NCBI GenBank assembly: GCA_002205965.3
Contig: NADL03000034.1
Location: forward strand, 248,001-312,000
Direction: 5' to 3'
DNA: 64,000 nucleotides
Origin: Kappaphycus alvarezii
Taxonomy: Eukaryota; Rhodophyta; Florideophyceae; Gigartinales; Solieriaceae
The translations under genes and the position numbers were made by a program. How positions within the stretch are numbered: position 1 is the first letter of the stretch; every line of letters begins with the position of its first letter. The notes beneath the pieces are model-generated. The model did no database searches. It saw nothing but the letters and a program-made list of their open reading frames with translations, and was not told the origin of the DNA. Shown piece by piece: positions 1 through 9,307 of the stretch.

Positions 1-1017
1 AGCAACGTCGACGTCATCAGCCCCAAACTTCCAAAGCCCTGCGCGCTGATATCTGCTCCAGCCGTCGCGAATCAAAAGGACAAGGTTAGTCACACGACAC
101 GAGCTACTCTCGTACGCTTTGCTGCTAAAATTCAATCGGGTCAAGGCATGTAGCGTACCTGAAATGACGTCACCGTCGTAGTTTTTCAGCGCCGCCAAAT
201 ATCCGCCATCCGACTTGATCATGTATGCGACCAGGTCATCAATTAAGCGATGCTCATATTCCACCTCGGGGTACTCTTTTGACATTTCCTCAAACACTCG
301 CATAAACATGCCGTCGTACTGCTTCAAAATGGTATTCTTGGTGCCCAAAATGACGCGCACGCCTCTCATTTTGGCATACGCAAAGCTGGACTTTGCAAAG
401 CCTCTGACACTCTCCTCAGTGTTAAACATACAAAGTCCTACGCCAGGGCCGTCAAACTGGTGGACGACGCGTTCCAATTTGTCTCCGCCATCTTTCGGCT
501 CAAAGACCATTTTCAAAGTGCCACCACCGGCGGGAGTGCTCATATCTTGCGATTTGTATTGATCGGCGAAAGCGTGGCGGGCGATAATGATAGGGCTGTT
601 CCATGCTGGTACTAGCCTCGGAATATTGTTACATATAATAGGCTCACGGAAGACAGTGCCATTCAGAATGGAGCGGATTGTTCCGTTGGGACTCTTGTAC
701 ATTCGCTTGAGTCCGAATTCTTTGACTCGTGCTTCATCCGGGGTAATTCCGGCGCACTTGATGCCGACATTATGCTTGAGAATGGCATGTGCTGCATCGA
801 CGGTGACCTGATCGTCGGTGGCATCGCGGCTCTCGATGCCGAGGTCGTAATTGATGATGTCGATATCGAGATAGGGAAGAATGAGCTTTTGTTGAATAGT
901 TTGCCATATCATACGAGTCATTTCATCACCATCGAGCGAGACGACGGGGTTCTTCACCTTTACCTTTGCGGCGGTGGAGTAGGACCTAGAGGCCGTGGTG
1001 AGAGTGGAGCGAAGCAT
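1..1017 (-). CDS. IDH: NADP-dependent isocitrate dehydrogenase, mitochondrial (5' part, runs off left edge)
   Basis: Converts isocitrate plus NADP+ to 2-oxoglutarate, CO2 and NADPH. The gene reads right to left: the ATG is at 1,017, exon 1 runs to 159, an intron occupies 158-53 and exon 2 runs from 52 off the window. About 303 of the usual 410-450 residues are visible. Residues 1-20 are rich in Ser, Thr, Arg and Ala with no acidic residue, a typical mitochondrial presequence; the mature start [17 protein letters not shown] is characteristic of eukaryotic NADP-IDH. Residues 88-95 (CAGITPDE) and 109-120 ([12 protein letters not shown], the isocitrate-binding loop) are intact. Translation across the splice restores the conserved [18 protein letters not shown] stretch, which fixes the intron. 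The first ATG in frame fits the presequence. The leader upstream is pyrimidine-rich. No break is seen in the visible part, so the gene looks functional. Confidence 0.93.
   Translation of the reverse strand, partial: MLRSTLTTASRSYSTAAKVKVKNPVVSLDGDEMTRMIWQTIQQKLILPYLDIDIINYDLGIESRDATDDQVTVDAAHAILKHNVGIKCAGITPDEARVKEFGLKRMYKSPNGTIRSILNGTVFREPIICNNIPRLVPAWNSPIIIARHAFADQYKSQDMSTPAGGGTLKMVFEPKDGGDKLERVVHQFDGPGVGLCMFNTEESVRGFAKSSFAYAKMRGVRVILGTKNTILKQYDGMFMRVFEEMSKEYPEVEYEHRLIDDLVAYMIKSDGGYLAALKNYDGDVISGTLHALTRLNFSSKAYESSSCRVTNLVLLIRDGWSRYQRAGLWKFGADDVDVA
53..158 (-). other. Intron of the isocitrate dehydrogenase gene
   Basis: A 106-bp GT-AG intron: donor TTTCAG|GTACGC and acceptor GGAGCAG|ATATC on the minus strand. 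It interrupts the codon after the conserved KNYDGDV motif (phase 1). Removing it joins two segments that are contiguous in every IDH known to me, so the call rests on protein continuity and not only on splice consensus. Confidence 0.9.
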
Positions 1018-4000
1018 GATTGCGGTAGTGAGGGAGTGGGGGGTTGTAGAGGGTGACGGAGGGGATGGGGGAGAGAGAAGGGGGAATTGGGGGGTCAAGT
1101 TACGGGTTGAGTGTTATAGGAAGAGGGTGGCAGAAAATGTGAGGGGCACAAGGGTAGAGAATTGAGTGAAGAGTGGTTTGAATACGCCTCCGTTTGGCGC
1201 CGGCCATTGGATGGAATGGCGTGATCACAATTGACTGTTGCGCTAAACAGAAATCATGAAAGGATCGGTATGGTATGAGGCGATGCGATGGCCATTTAAA
1301 AAGGCAAATTTGGGTGAAGGTTTTACTTACTGTTGACGTTTTCAGGAGGGACGGTGGCACAGGGGGCTTTGAACGAGGAGTAGAATATATTAGGGTTAAG
1401 TTACCAATTGGCATTCACACTCAAATTGGCTGTTAAACTATTTGATTTAGATGCCACATTTATTGCCAATGATATGATTGGTCCTTCGAAAATTTTATAA
1501 AATCTACAGATATTATATGGCCCTGTTTGGGAATAAATTTCCTCACATTTTCCATTTTTTCCAGACTTGTAAACCCATTCGCCTTTCACATCTCGACATT
1601 ATGAATCACCAGAAAAAAAAATCGCAAAACTTCCCAATACTGTGTCAAAGCCGCCCTTTCAACCTGGGCCCCCAAAATTCATCCCGTTTAAAATTTTCTC
1701 GGCTTTTAATGCCAACGAATCACCCAAACCCTTCTCCTCCGCCTTTCAACTACTGCAGCAAGAATAGCTTCCCCATCACACCAGCACTGCAGAAACAACG
1801 GCCACGTGATGCCCTCAGCACACGCCTGCAACAAACCCCGTACCCCTTTCCCATCGCCGCTTCGCACGGTTTCCATTTCAGATTCTCATCCCCCCCCTGC
1901 CCTCCCCTCCCACGTGCAATCACCAGCCCGCGAATTTCACACCATCACACCACACTTTACCGCCACATGCACTCGCCGCATTTCCGCAGTCCCGACCCCA
2001 TTCATCCCACGTTGCTCCACGCACTGCGACCAGCCGCCGTGCATCACGAGTCTGCTACGATTCTCCCGTTTCCCAGCTGCACAACCGTTCCCTTTGTTTC
2101 CGTCCTCTCCTTTCGTTCATGCCTCGTCCTCCCCTTCCTGGTTCATCACGTCACCCCATCATCTCAACCTCCCTGATTCAAATGACCCCCGCCCTCTCAG
2201 GTGCCCGCCGTGCAATGCTCCCATGCATCCCAACCGCGACCACTACCGCCAGCGGTGTGACACACCGCCACTACAATCTTCACAACCCTCTGCCCTGTCA
2301 CCTCCTCCCCCACGTCCCCTTCCACCCAGCTCGACCCATCCCTTCCGTATCCAACCACGTTCCTCCGCCGCGCTCACCCCTCTTCTCCGAACCCCTCCGT
2401 ACACCCCCCACCCCGCTGCACCATAAGTGTACTTTTGTTCTCCGCCGAGCGATCTCTGACCCAAGGGCTGTTGCAAATACAGACATCCTGGAAAAATTAA
2501 GGCCTCACACTCGCCGACACGGCTGAGATTCTCTCGTTTGGCTGCATATTCGTCCGCATGGCTTTGCACACATTCGGAGCCCTATCTGCGAGATCTACGA
2601 CAAGTGCAGCCGTCTTACCAACTCTCTATCCGTAACAATTGCTCTGTTTGGGGTCCACCCCGGGTTTTATTCTCTCCCAGCTTTGAAGAGGATTGGGTGC
2701 CGAGGTTTGGTCTCTTGTATCAGCCGCTGTATTCGCTCGTACCGTAAACCTCCGAGCCAGGACTTGGAACTTGACCTTGTGATTCTGAAAGTTGATACTC
2801 AGTAAATCCGCTTTCCTGATGAATAAAGGGATCTTTCTCCCCATTCTGCCTTGGATAGCAAATCTGTTTCACTTATCTCACTGTGCTTGTTAACTATTTG
2901 ATGGAAACACACGATCCGACCAGATCAAGGCGCAGCTTTGTCCGTCCTCTGAGACTGGACTCTGCTGTCTCAACAAAAGGAATTCAGTGCTATCCTTTTT
3001 TTCGAAAATCAAAGCACTTCCCTGACGGTGACTGCGCGGTATCAGCGCAAAGCACTGCGCCTACCGCGAGAGGGCTGATCCTGTTACATTTTGGTTGTAG
3101 TATCGGAGCATCGCTGCGCAGAGAAAAGGAGGACGGTATTCGCGAGGTCTGCGCTGTTATTGCGTTACTTCAGGATGTGGAGTCCAGTTACGCCTGCCAC
3201 GTGACTGGTTGATGTTTTCTCAAGAATATAGTACCAACTTGACGGCGTGCAAACTAGGCCCGCTGTTGCAAAGTGTAAGATACCTCCGGTGGCTCGCTCG
3301 ATGCCAGCTTTGGCGATTCGAGTAGGGAAGAGGAAGCTTGACTTGTAGATAGGGTTACTTGGGTATTGCAATGCATTGTGAATGTCCCCGAAAGCCTGTT
3401 TCTTGCGTGGTTGAGGGACGTCCGCAGGAGGAAGTTCTGCATGGAGCTCCCAGCTTTTTCGTGCCCGCGCCAGCGCAGAGCGCTTCAGCCCGGCGTCGGC
3501 GCTGGGTGGCGTTGAGGGTGGGGTTGGTGAGTGTTCCCTGGAGTGCTATCCAGTCGTCACGGGCGTTGTGTGCAACAATGGCTCCTGAGCAGAGAGCTGC
3601 TCATTTCACACTTGAGTGCGTGCCCAATGCGATCGATGAGCGCTGTGAGTTGGCGTTTTCTGTCCCGTCACCCTGGCGTACGTTGCAGGCTGCGACGAAG
3701 GACTGCGATGGGGAGCGGTGGAGGTGAAGGAAAGCGCCTCATGTCCTGCCTGTGTCCTTGGCGGATGTTGCGGTGTGGTCTACTATGATAAAAAGGAGAA
3801 TGACTGGTTGCGAGCACGACCTGGGATGATTTGGAAGAGGTCCATTGCACAGTGCAGTATTCGCAAGAGATTTTGATGGCGAAGTAGTCCCAAATTGTGG
3901 AGCAGTCGGGTTCGCATGCCGGGTGTAGTATTGGCGCTGGCGAGGATGGTCGTCAGATGTGATGGAGCTTGTAGCGGTCGGCTTGGTTAAGTGTGTAGCA

Positions 4001-5870
4001 CATGAGGCCTCCGCTTCAGTCGAGGTACAGACATTGTTAAGGATACGTTTCAAGCCAGACGACGTACTTTCTCATCCTGATTTCCGGCTACCCCAACTTC
4101 CAACTAGTAGTTACCCACCCACACTGTCTTTACCCTTACCGCCATGTAATCAAGTTTAGCCTTGCTAAAACAGCCCTCAAACTCTTACCAGACGGTGCCG
4201 CCGCTGTCTCGAAAAGGCTGACCATGGAAAGTACCATGCTCTTATGCGAGAGAACCAAACTCAAAACAGCTCTTAAGCCCTACCAGATGCCACTGCTGTT
4301 GTCTCGAAATGTCTGACCATGGAAAGTCCTAAGCTCTCTAACGAGAACACCAAAAACCGCGTCCCTGTGGCAAGCGCTTTCTACCTCACCCGTTTTAACC
4401 GCCCACTCACTGCCGTGACTACCAATTTTATATGACTGGAAGAGAACTATAGAGAAAAGCCTTCTCCAGAAATCCCAACGCTAGCTTTCTAAAACCCTAG
4501 CCAGTGGAACTGAATCTGTGCATATAGTTCAGGAGAAACGATGTTTTAAAAGATCCAAGTCCGCTTCGTCCGTTGACGAGAAGTCTCCGCACCCTTGAAG
4601 TCAACGGCGAATGAACTGCAGTGATAGGCACCCCGACCCCGTGTAGAACTGGAAACAGTGCCGCGTTCCCTCTGTGATAGCCGCAGGGAACTGCTTCCTT
4701 TTAATACCTTGAGGGACTGCTGGTGCTCAGCGGTACTTATCGTCAGATCAAAGCTATCTTCAATTCAGAGTTTAATTTACCTAAAACCCTGGGAATATGG
4801 TTGGTGCTGGTCAATGCGATCCTCGAGAGAAGACAACGAGTACGGCTGACCGCGGATACTGAAGAAAACTGTACGCGTGGAGTGATGAACGTTGCATTCC
4901 TATATGGCTGCTGGTGCATTCGAAGGCAACAGGTTTCGGTGTGATGCGCTACGTGCAAACCTTTTGCTGCTGTTCCGTCTACATTCAGCTATGTAAGCGC
5001 GGTATGATGCTGTGTGACTTAGCCATGTCCCGATCTTACCACATCTGACTTTAACCACAGTAAATTTCAAGTTAGAGCTTCTGTGACGGCACGGGTACTT
5101 TGCGCTGAGCTTCCATGTGTCCCAAAGTATTGGCTGGTTATTTCGAGGATTAGGCAACAATTCCTCGCTTAGTCGTCTGGTTCAGAGCGCAATGCCCTCA
5201 ACTTGTCGAGAGTGATGCTTGAGATCATTAGTGGCATTGTACCTTTTGACTCTTGTCTACTACAGACTCAAGAAGTGCTCTACCGCACATTTATGCAAAA
5301 ACAAGCTGTGGTAGTCGCTACTACCAATGCAGCATGCTGCTGCAATCGCACTGTCGCCGCTGTATTCGCGATGTGGGACTCGGCTGGCGAGCCCCCTTTA
5401 TGTTATTGGTATTTTACTCATTTGTCTTTTCGAGTGTACAATACACTGACTGACCGATCATTAAAGATAAGATCTAACTGCATGATCCACATCGGTCACG
5501 TGCAGTGCAGCGTGCGAAATGATGGCCATCGCTGCCGACGTCCATATGATGCAACAAAGGCGCTGATATGTACCCGTGTGAAAGATGGTGGCCGAGACGT
5601 GACATTTATTCGCAGTCAGGTCGATGAAATCTTCAAGGAACAGGACGGTATCAGAGCATACGGCACCTAGGGGGGTCAAAAGCGATGGACTGGAACTGGA
5701 AACCAAGGTCGCGAGTACCATGAGAAGAATCCAGGGAGGGGGGAACCATTCGTCGGGGAAGCTCGTGTTCCAGCTTCTGAATCTTCCGGCGATATCCTTG
5801 GGCAGCCGCGCGGATGGCGACTCGCATCGCACCTGCAGCGGCGGCCAGCGAAAACGGCTATGTAATGACA
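1018..5870. other. Gene-poor stretch, no convincing gene
   Basis: I found no reading frame with recognisable domains. The first 400 bases are the pyrimidine-rich leader and presumed promoter of the isocitrate dehydrogenase gene; a minus-strand GTAAGT donor-like site at 1,325-1,330 could belong to a 5'-UTR intron, but no acceptor could be assigned. From about 1,680 to 2,440 the plus strand is strikingly rich in C and poor in G, which opens long Pro/Ser/His-rich frames on the plus strand that look like composition artefacts; the minus-strand frames are broken by stops. The stretch 2,440-4,160 shows nothing I can name. An imperfect duplication lies at 4,188-4,330. Confidence 0.5.
4188..4330. repeat. 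Imperfect direct duplication, two copies about 96 bp apart
   Basis: The segment ccagacggtgccgccgctgt...ctgaccatggaaagtacc (4,188-4,235) recurs at 4,284-4,330 as ccagatgccactgctgttgt...ctgaccatggaaagtcc, each followed by similar gctctn..cgagaacacc sequence. The copies have diverged but share the block ctgaccatggaaagt exactly. Function unknown; it may be an old mobile-element remnant. Confidence 0.6.
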
Positions 5871-5873
5871 GCG

Positions 5874-6507
5874 TCAAAGGCAATGCGTTTCTCGCAGGCG
5901 CCAGCGGAGGAGGCGGGGAGGATTTACAAAGATGTCTCCGGGCCGAAGTTCGGAAACAGGGATGAGGCCAGGAACCTCGAGAACCTTGAGCTGGGTGTCC
6001 AAACCAGCGGCACGGAAGAGGGGACAGGTGAGGGCGTTCCGAATGGAGTCATGCCGGTGTCGACGTCCAAACTCAGAGGGGTAGATGTCAGCAGCGTGAT
6101 CGCCGTAGACATCCAGCGGTTGCTGACAGTGATGACATTTCAACGGCATCGACTCTGTGTAGACTGGGAGACCAAGGTGGCGGCGTAACACTACGCTCCA
6201 ATGTGCGTCGGAAACTTTTGTGGCAGCCGTCGGGTGCGCATGAAGGAAAGCAGCGGCACTGTCGTGTGCGGAGGGCAAGGCCGGGTATCCCGCGACGGGT
6301 CCTATAAGCAGGGTGATGCCATAGGCATGGCACATCCCTCGAGAGATAATCCTCCCAGAACTCCTTGGCCCTGGCCTCATGCTGTGCCCTATTTAGAAGT
6401 GTTTGGAGGTTGAAGGGCTTGTCAGCAAGAGCGGTAGGGTCGAAGGGGTCGAGGTCGGTGACGAAGGGATCCCCGTGGAGGCGGTGCACAAACTCACGAA
6501 GGGGCAA
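5874..6507 (-). pseudogene. C-terminal zinc/endonuclease-like region of non-LTR element 1
   Basis: Two overlapping minus-strand frames encode the end of the element. The 5' one includes a segment resembling FVTDLDPFDPTALADKPFNL; the 3' one includes WSVVLRRHLGLPVY, the CHHC...GDHA zinc-binding motif, a RHRHDSIRNAL segment and ELRPGDIFVN. In the sister element and in related non-LTR elements this position carries Cys/His residues followed by RPD and a second Asp about 13 residues later, a restriction-like endonuclease. Here the RPD has become RPGD and the second Asp cannot be placed, so cleavage activity is unlikely. The frame change between the pieces lies around 6,350-6,400. Confidence 0.6.
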
Positions 6508-6950
6508 TTTCGGTTGGCCAACAAAGAAGAAAGTCCTGTCGCAGAGAGCGCGCTTTCGAAGAACGACTTCCTAGAGTACGACGCGGTGCGGAGGCAGGCG
6601 AGGGCTGAATCCATGAGGTCAGCAGCCACTGCCCCGTGGCGGAAGCGGTCAGTAAGATAGAAACCCTTGACCGCCGAGGCGCAACGGAAGACAAGCTTGG
6701 GTCCAGGCTGAGTCCGTGAGAACGACGTCATGAAGTGAGTCCTATGCGAATCCCTGCAGGGAGTCGAACTCAGCTGCAGGGTCGGAGTGGTGTTTTGGGT
6801 CGGCAAGTTTGAACGCGTGCGTGACGCGGCATGACGATACACAGAGCCTATGCATGTGGAAACGGGCCCGCGGGTTCTGTATGTGGTCAATAAGCTTCAG
6901 TGTGTGTCGACACGCCGAATTTCACGTTCCGACCTCTGGCGTTTGATTAC

Positions 6951-7856
6951 CTGGGCGCCACTTCCCCTGGTACCATTGCGTTTATCGAAGAGTTGGTTCC
7001 GCGGATCGCGTCCAAGTGTCGCCCGACACCTGGGGATATCCGCCGCCGTATCTACCACCGACTCAGTTGCACCCTCTGGTCATCCATCGCTCAAGCTATC
7101 CTGTCACGAGCCCCGATGCGCATGGACGACGAGGAACATCCGGTGAGATCTTAGCCGTATAGTTAGGACATGCGCAGTCCCCAGTAGATACTGAATGCAT
7201 TAAACTTCTTTGCGTTGCATATGTGTCCCGGAGGAACGCCTTTGAGAAAGTACCTGAGCGCCACTTCCCCTGGTACATTGCGTTATGGAAGAGTTGGTTC
7301 CGCGGATCGCGTCCAAGTGTCGCCCGACACCTGGGGATATCCGCCGCCGTATCTACCACCGACTCAGTTGCACCCTCTGGTCATCCATCGCTCAAGCTAT
7401 CCTGTCACGAGCCCCGATGCGCATGGACGACGAGGAACATCCGGTGAGATCTTAGCCGTATAGTTAGGACATGCGCAGTCCCCAGTAGATACTGAATGCA
7501 TTAAACTTCTTTGCGTTGCATATGTGTCCCGGAGGAACGCCTTTGAGAAAGTACCTGAGCGCCACTTCCCCTGGTACCATTGCGTTTATCGAAGAGTTGG
7601 TTCCGCGGATCGCGTCCAAGTGTCGCCCGACACCTGGGGATATCCGCCGCCGTATCTACCACCGACTCAGTTGCACCCTCTGGTCATCCATCGCTCAAGC
7701 TATCCTGTCCCGAGCCCCGATGCGCATGGACGACGAGGAACATCCGGTGAGATCTTAGTCGTATAGTTAGGACATGCGCAGTCCCCAGTAGATACTGAAT
7801 GCATTAAACTTCTTTGCGTTGCATATGTGTCCCGGAGGAACGCCTTTGAGAAAGTA
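6951..7856. repeat. Three-copy tandem array, unit about 302 bp, inside non-LTR element 1
   Basis: Units run 6,951-7,253 (303 bp), 7,254-7,554 (301 bp) and 7,555-7,856 (302 bp). They are nearly identical from gcgccacttcccctggtac to the end; the first unit differs at its start and the second lacks a few bases near tacattgcgttatgg. Because the lengths are not all multiples of three, the reading frame is lost in the array. The unit corresponds to the RT thumb just after the conserved APIG motif. The near identity of the copies points to recent unequal exchange or replication slippage. Confidence 0.92.
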
Positions 7857-8700
7857 GCGTTACCAATCGGGGCGCCGAAGAGATCGAAGCCGTCACCAGC
7901 GCACTCAGAAAGAGGAAATTCGGCAAGGAACGCAGCTCTGTCCAAGGGCATGATGTTCAGCCAGTAAATGCGGGTCTTCTGGTGGTTTACGAATAGGCCA
8001 AAAGCCGGGCCGTACTGGGCAAGGGACCGAGGGGCTCTCCGGAGTCCGCCCAGTGACCCCATTTTCGTGCCGTCATCAGCGTACCACTGATTAAAGAAGA
8101 TACCGTCCTCTACGGCTATCCGCTGGGTGAGTGGCTAGATAGCGAGTAAGAAAAGCAGCATGCTAACAAGGTCACCCTGCTGGGTACCCTGTGCACTAGA
8201 TATCAGCGCTTGGTCACGGTTCGGAGTGATCAAAGGTGGCTGGGTCCGACCATAAGTCATGTTAGCGAAACGTGCGATCGACGGAGCACGAGATAGGAGG
8301 ACGTCTAGTATTGTCTGCTTATCAACGCAACTGAAGCCGTTGCGGGCGTCGATAAGGACGGTGGCGACGTGCGTGTCAGAGGAAACCCGGCGTAGCAATG
8401 TGCGAACCTCATGGACGATGGCATCCGTGCCGGCCTTGATACCATTGGCCAGTTGGAAGGGGGCCAGGAAGTCGCGGGAATCATCAATCGCCGATGGGAG
8501 TAATGTCCTCGTCACACTGCGCCGAAGGACAGATCCGACCGCAATTGGACGAATCTTCCCGGGTTTTGGCTGGAGCGGAAAAAGTGTTGCAGTAGTGGGA
8601 ATGGGGAGGACTGCATCCGGAAGGTCCCCTTCTGCTATCCGCGTGGCCATTTTCGTGAAAACATTGAGACCAGTGACACCGGCTTCCGGGCTGAGAAGGG
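7857..8700 (-). pseudogene. Reverse transcriptase fragment of non-LTR element 1
   Basis: RNA-directed DNA polymerase remnant. The frame first gives residues resembling FPLQPKPGKIRPIAVG (RT motif 1 region), then KAGTDAIVHEVRTLLRR and a catalytic-Asp region VLIDARNGFSCV, then GTQQGDLVSMLLF (the primer-grip region of non-LTR enzymes). A single in-frame TAG at 8,135-8,137 separates this from the active-site motif WYADDGT, whose YADD lies at 8,072-8,083. Downstream, LFGAPIGNATF matches LNAPIGSQTF of the sister element. The frame then enters the tandem array and is lost. Apart from the one stop the palm is well preserved, which suggests a fairly recent inactivation. Confidence 0.75.
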
Positions 8701-8755
8701 TTTTTCAGGGCAGGTGTGACCACCGAAAGGGCGGGCGAAGGAAAGACGATTGTTT

Positions 8756-9307
8756 GTTTCAATTAAGAAATCATTATCATTTCCTCTGTCCTTGGGAAAT
8801 CAGTGTGTTCCGATCCTAGTCACACAAATTGGAATAAGTTCGAAACCTATTTTCAGAGCTGCCGTATTGCAACATACTGTACAGTACAGTACTTTCTTCA
8901 ATTGGCCCTCTTTGGATCTTTGTCGACTGGACAGTTCGCTCTATCTTCCTCGCGGACCAAGGCTCTCATTGCATTATTAAAGCCGTGGCTCAAGCAGCCG
9001 AATCGATTTTCCAACATGTAAAACCACCGGATCGTCGGAACATTCCTTGCTTACGAGTCACTGCGGTCCCCGCATAACGCGATTCAGACGAACCGTGTAC
9101 AGGTTTCACACCACAGCAGTAAATGCAGGCTACGGTCTATCTCCAACATCCATATTCTGGCAAGTGGACTTAAAAACAGTGAGCTGCTTTATGCACCATT
9201 TCGGCGCCTAGTCCTAGTAACAAGCATTGTGTTTTGGATTGCTTACATAAACCGATGAACCTCACTTGAATAGCAAATACGTCGTTTTCGTGGGCCATAT
9301 TTCAACT
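8756..9307. other. Spacer between non-LTR element 1 and the DHAR-fusion gene
   Basis: It holds the 3' flank of the minus-strand DHAR-fusion gene and one ACTGTAC palindromic cluster at 8,873-8,893. No gene is seen. Confidence 0.6.
8873..8893. repeat. ACTGTAC/GTACAGT palindromic cluster
   Basis: Sequence catactgtacagtacagta. It lies about 120 bp upstream of the truncated start of non-LTR element 1. One of a recurring family in this window. Confidence 0.7.

Larger units (their letters stand above)
5874..8755 (-). mobile_element. Non-LTR retrotransposon 1, 5'-truncated and decayed
   Basis: A LINE-like element read right to left. It starts at about 8,755 inside the reverse transcriptase, so the N-terminal zinc-finger region present in the sister element at 16,903-20,439 is missing; 5' truncation is typical of target-primed reverse transcription. 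In order it contains the RT fingers and palm (about 8,700-7,857), a three-copy 302-bp tandem array (7,856-6,951) that destroys the thumb, and the C-terminal region with a CHHCQQPLDVYGDHA zinc motif (about 6,150) followed by ELRPGDIFVN, matching the Cys-rich plus PD..D endonuclease region of the sister element. Stops and frameshifts throughout make it inactive. Confidence 0.75.

Noticed and set aside
215-1056. Plus-strand open frames over the left edge
   Set aside because: They are antisense to the isocitrate dehydrogenase gene, whose minus-strand protein is conserved over its whole length.
1478-2526. Long plus-strand Pro/Ser/His-rich frames
   Set aside because: Explained by the C-rich composition; three overlapping frames are open together, and no motif or transit peptide is seen.
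6951-7856. Array of three small duplicated genes
   Set aside because: The plus-strand frames in the units are shadows; the unit continues the minus-strand retroelement.
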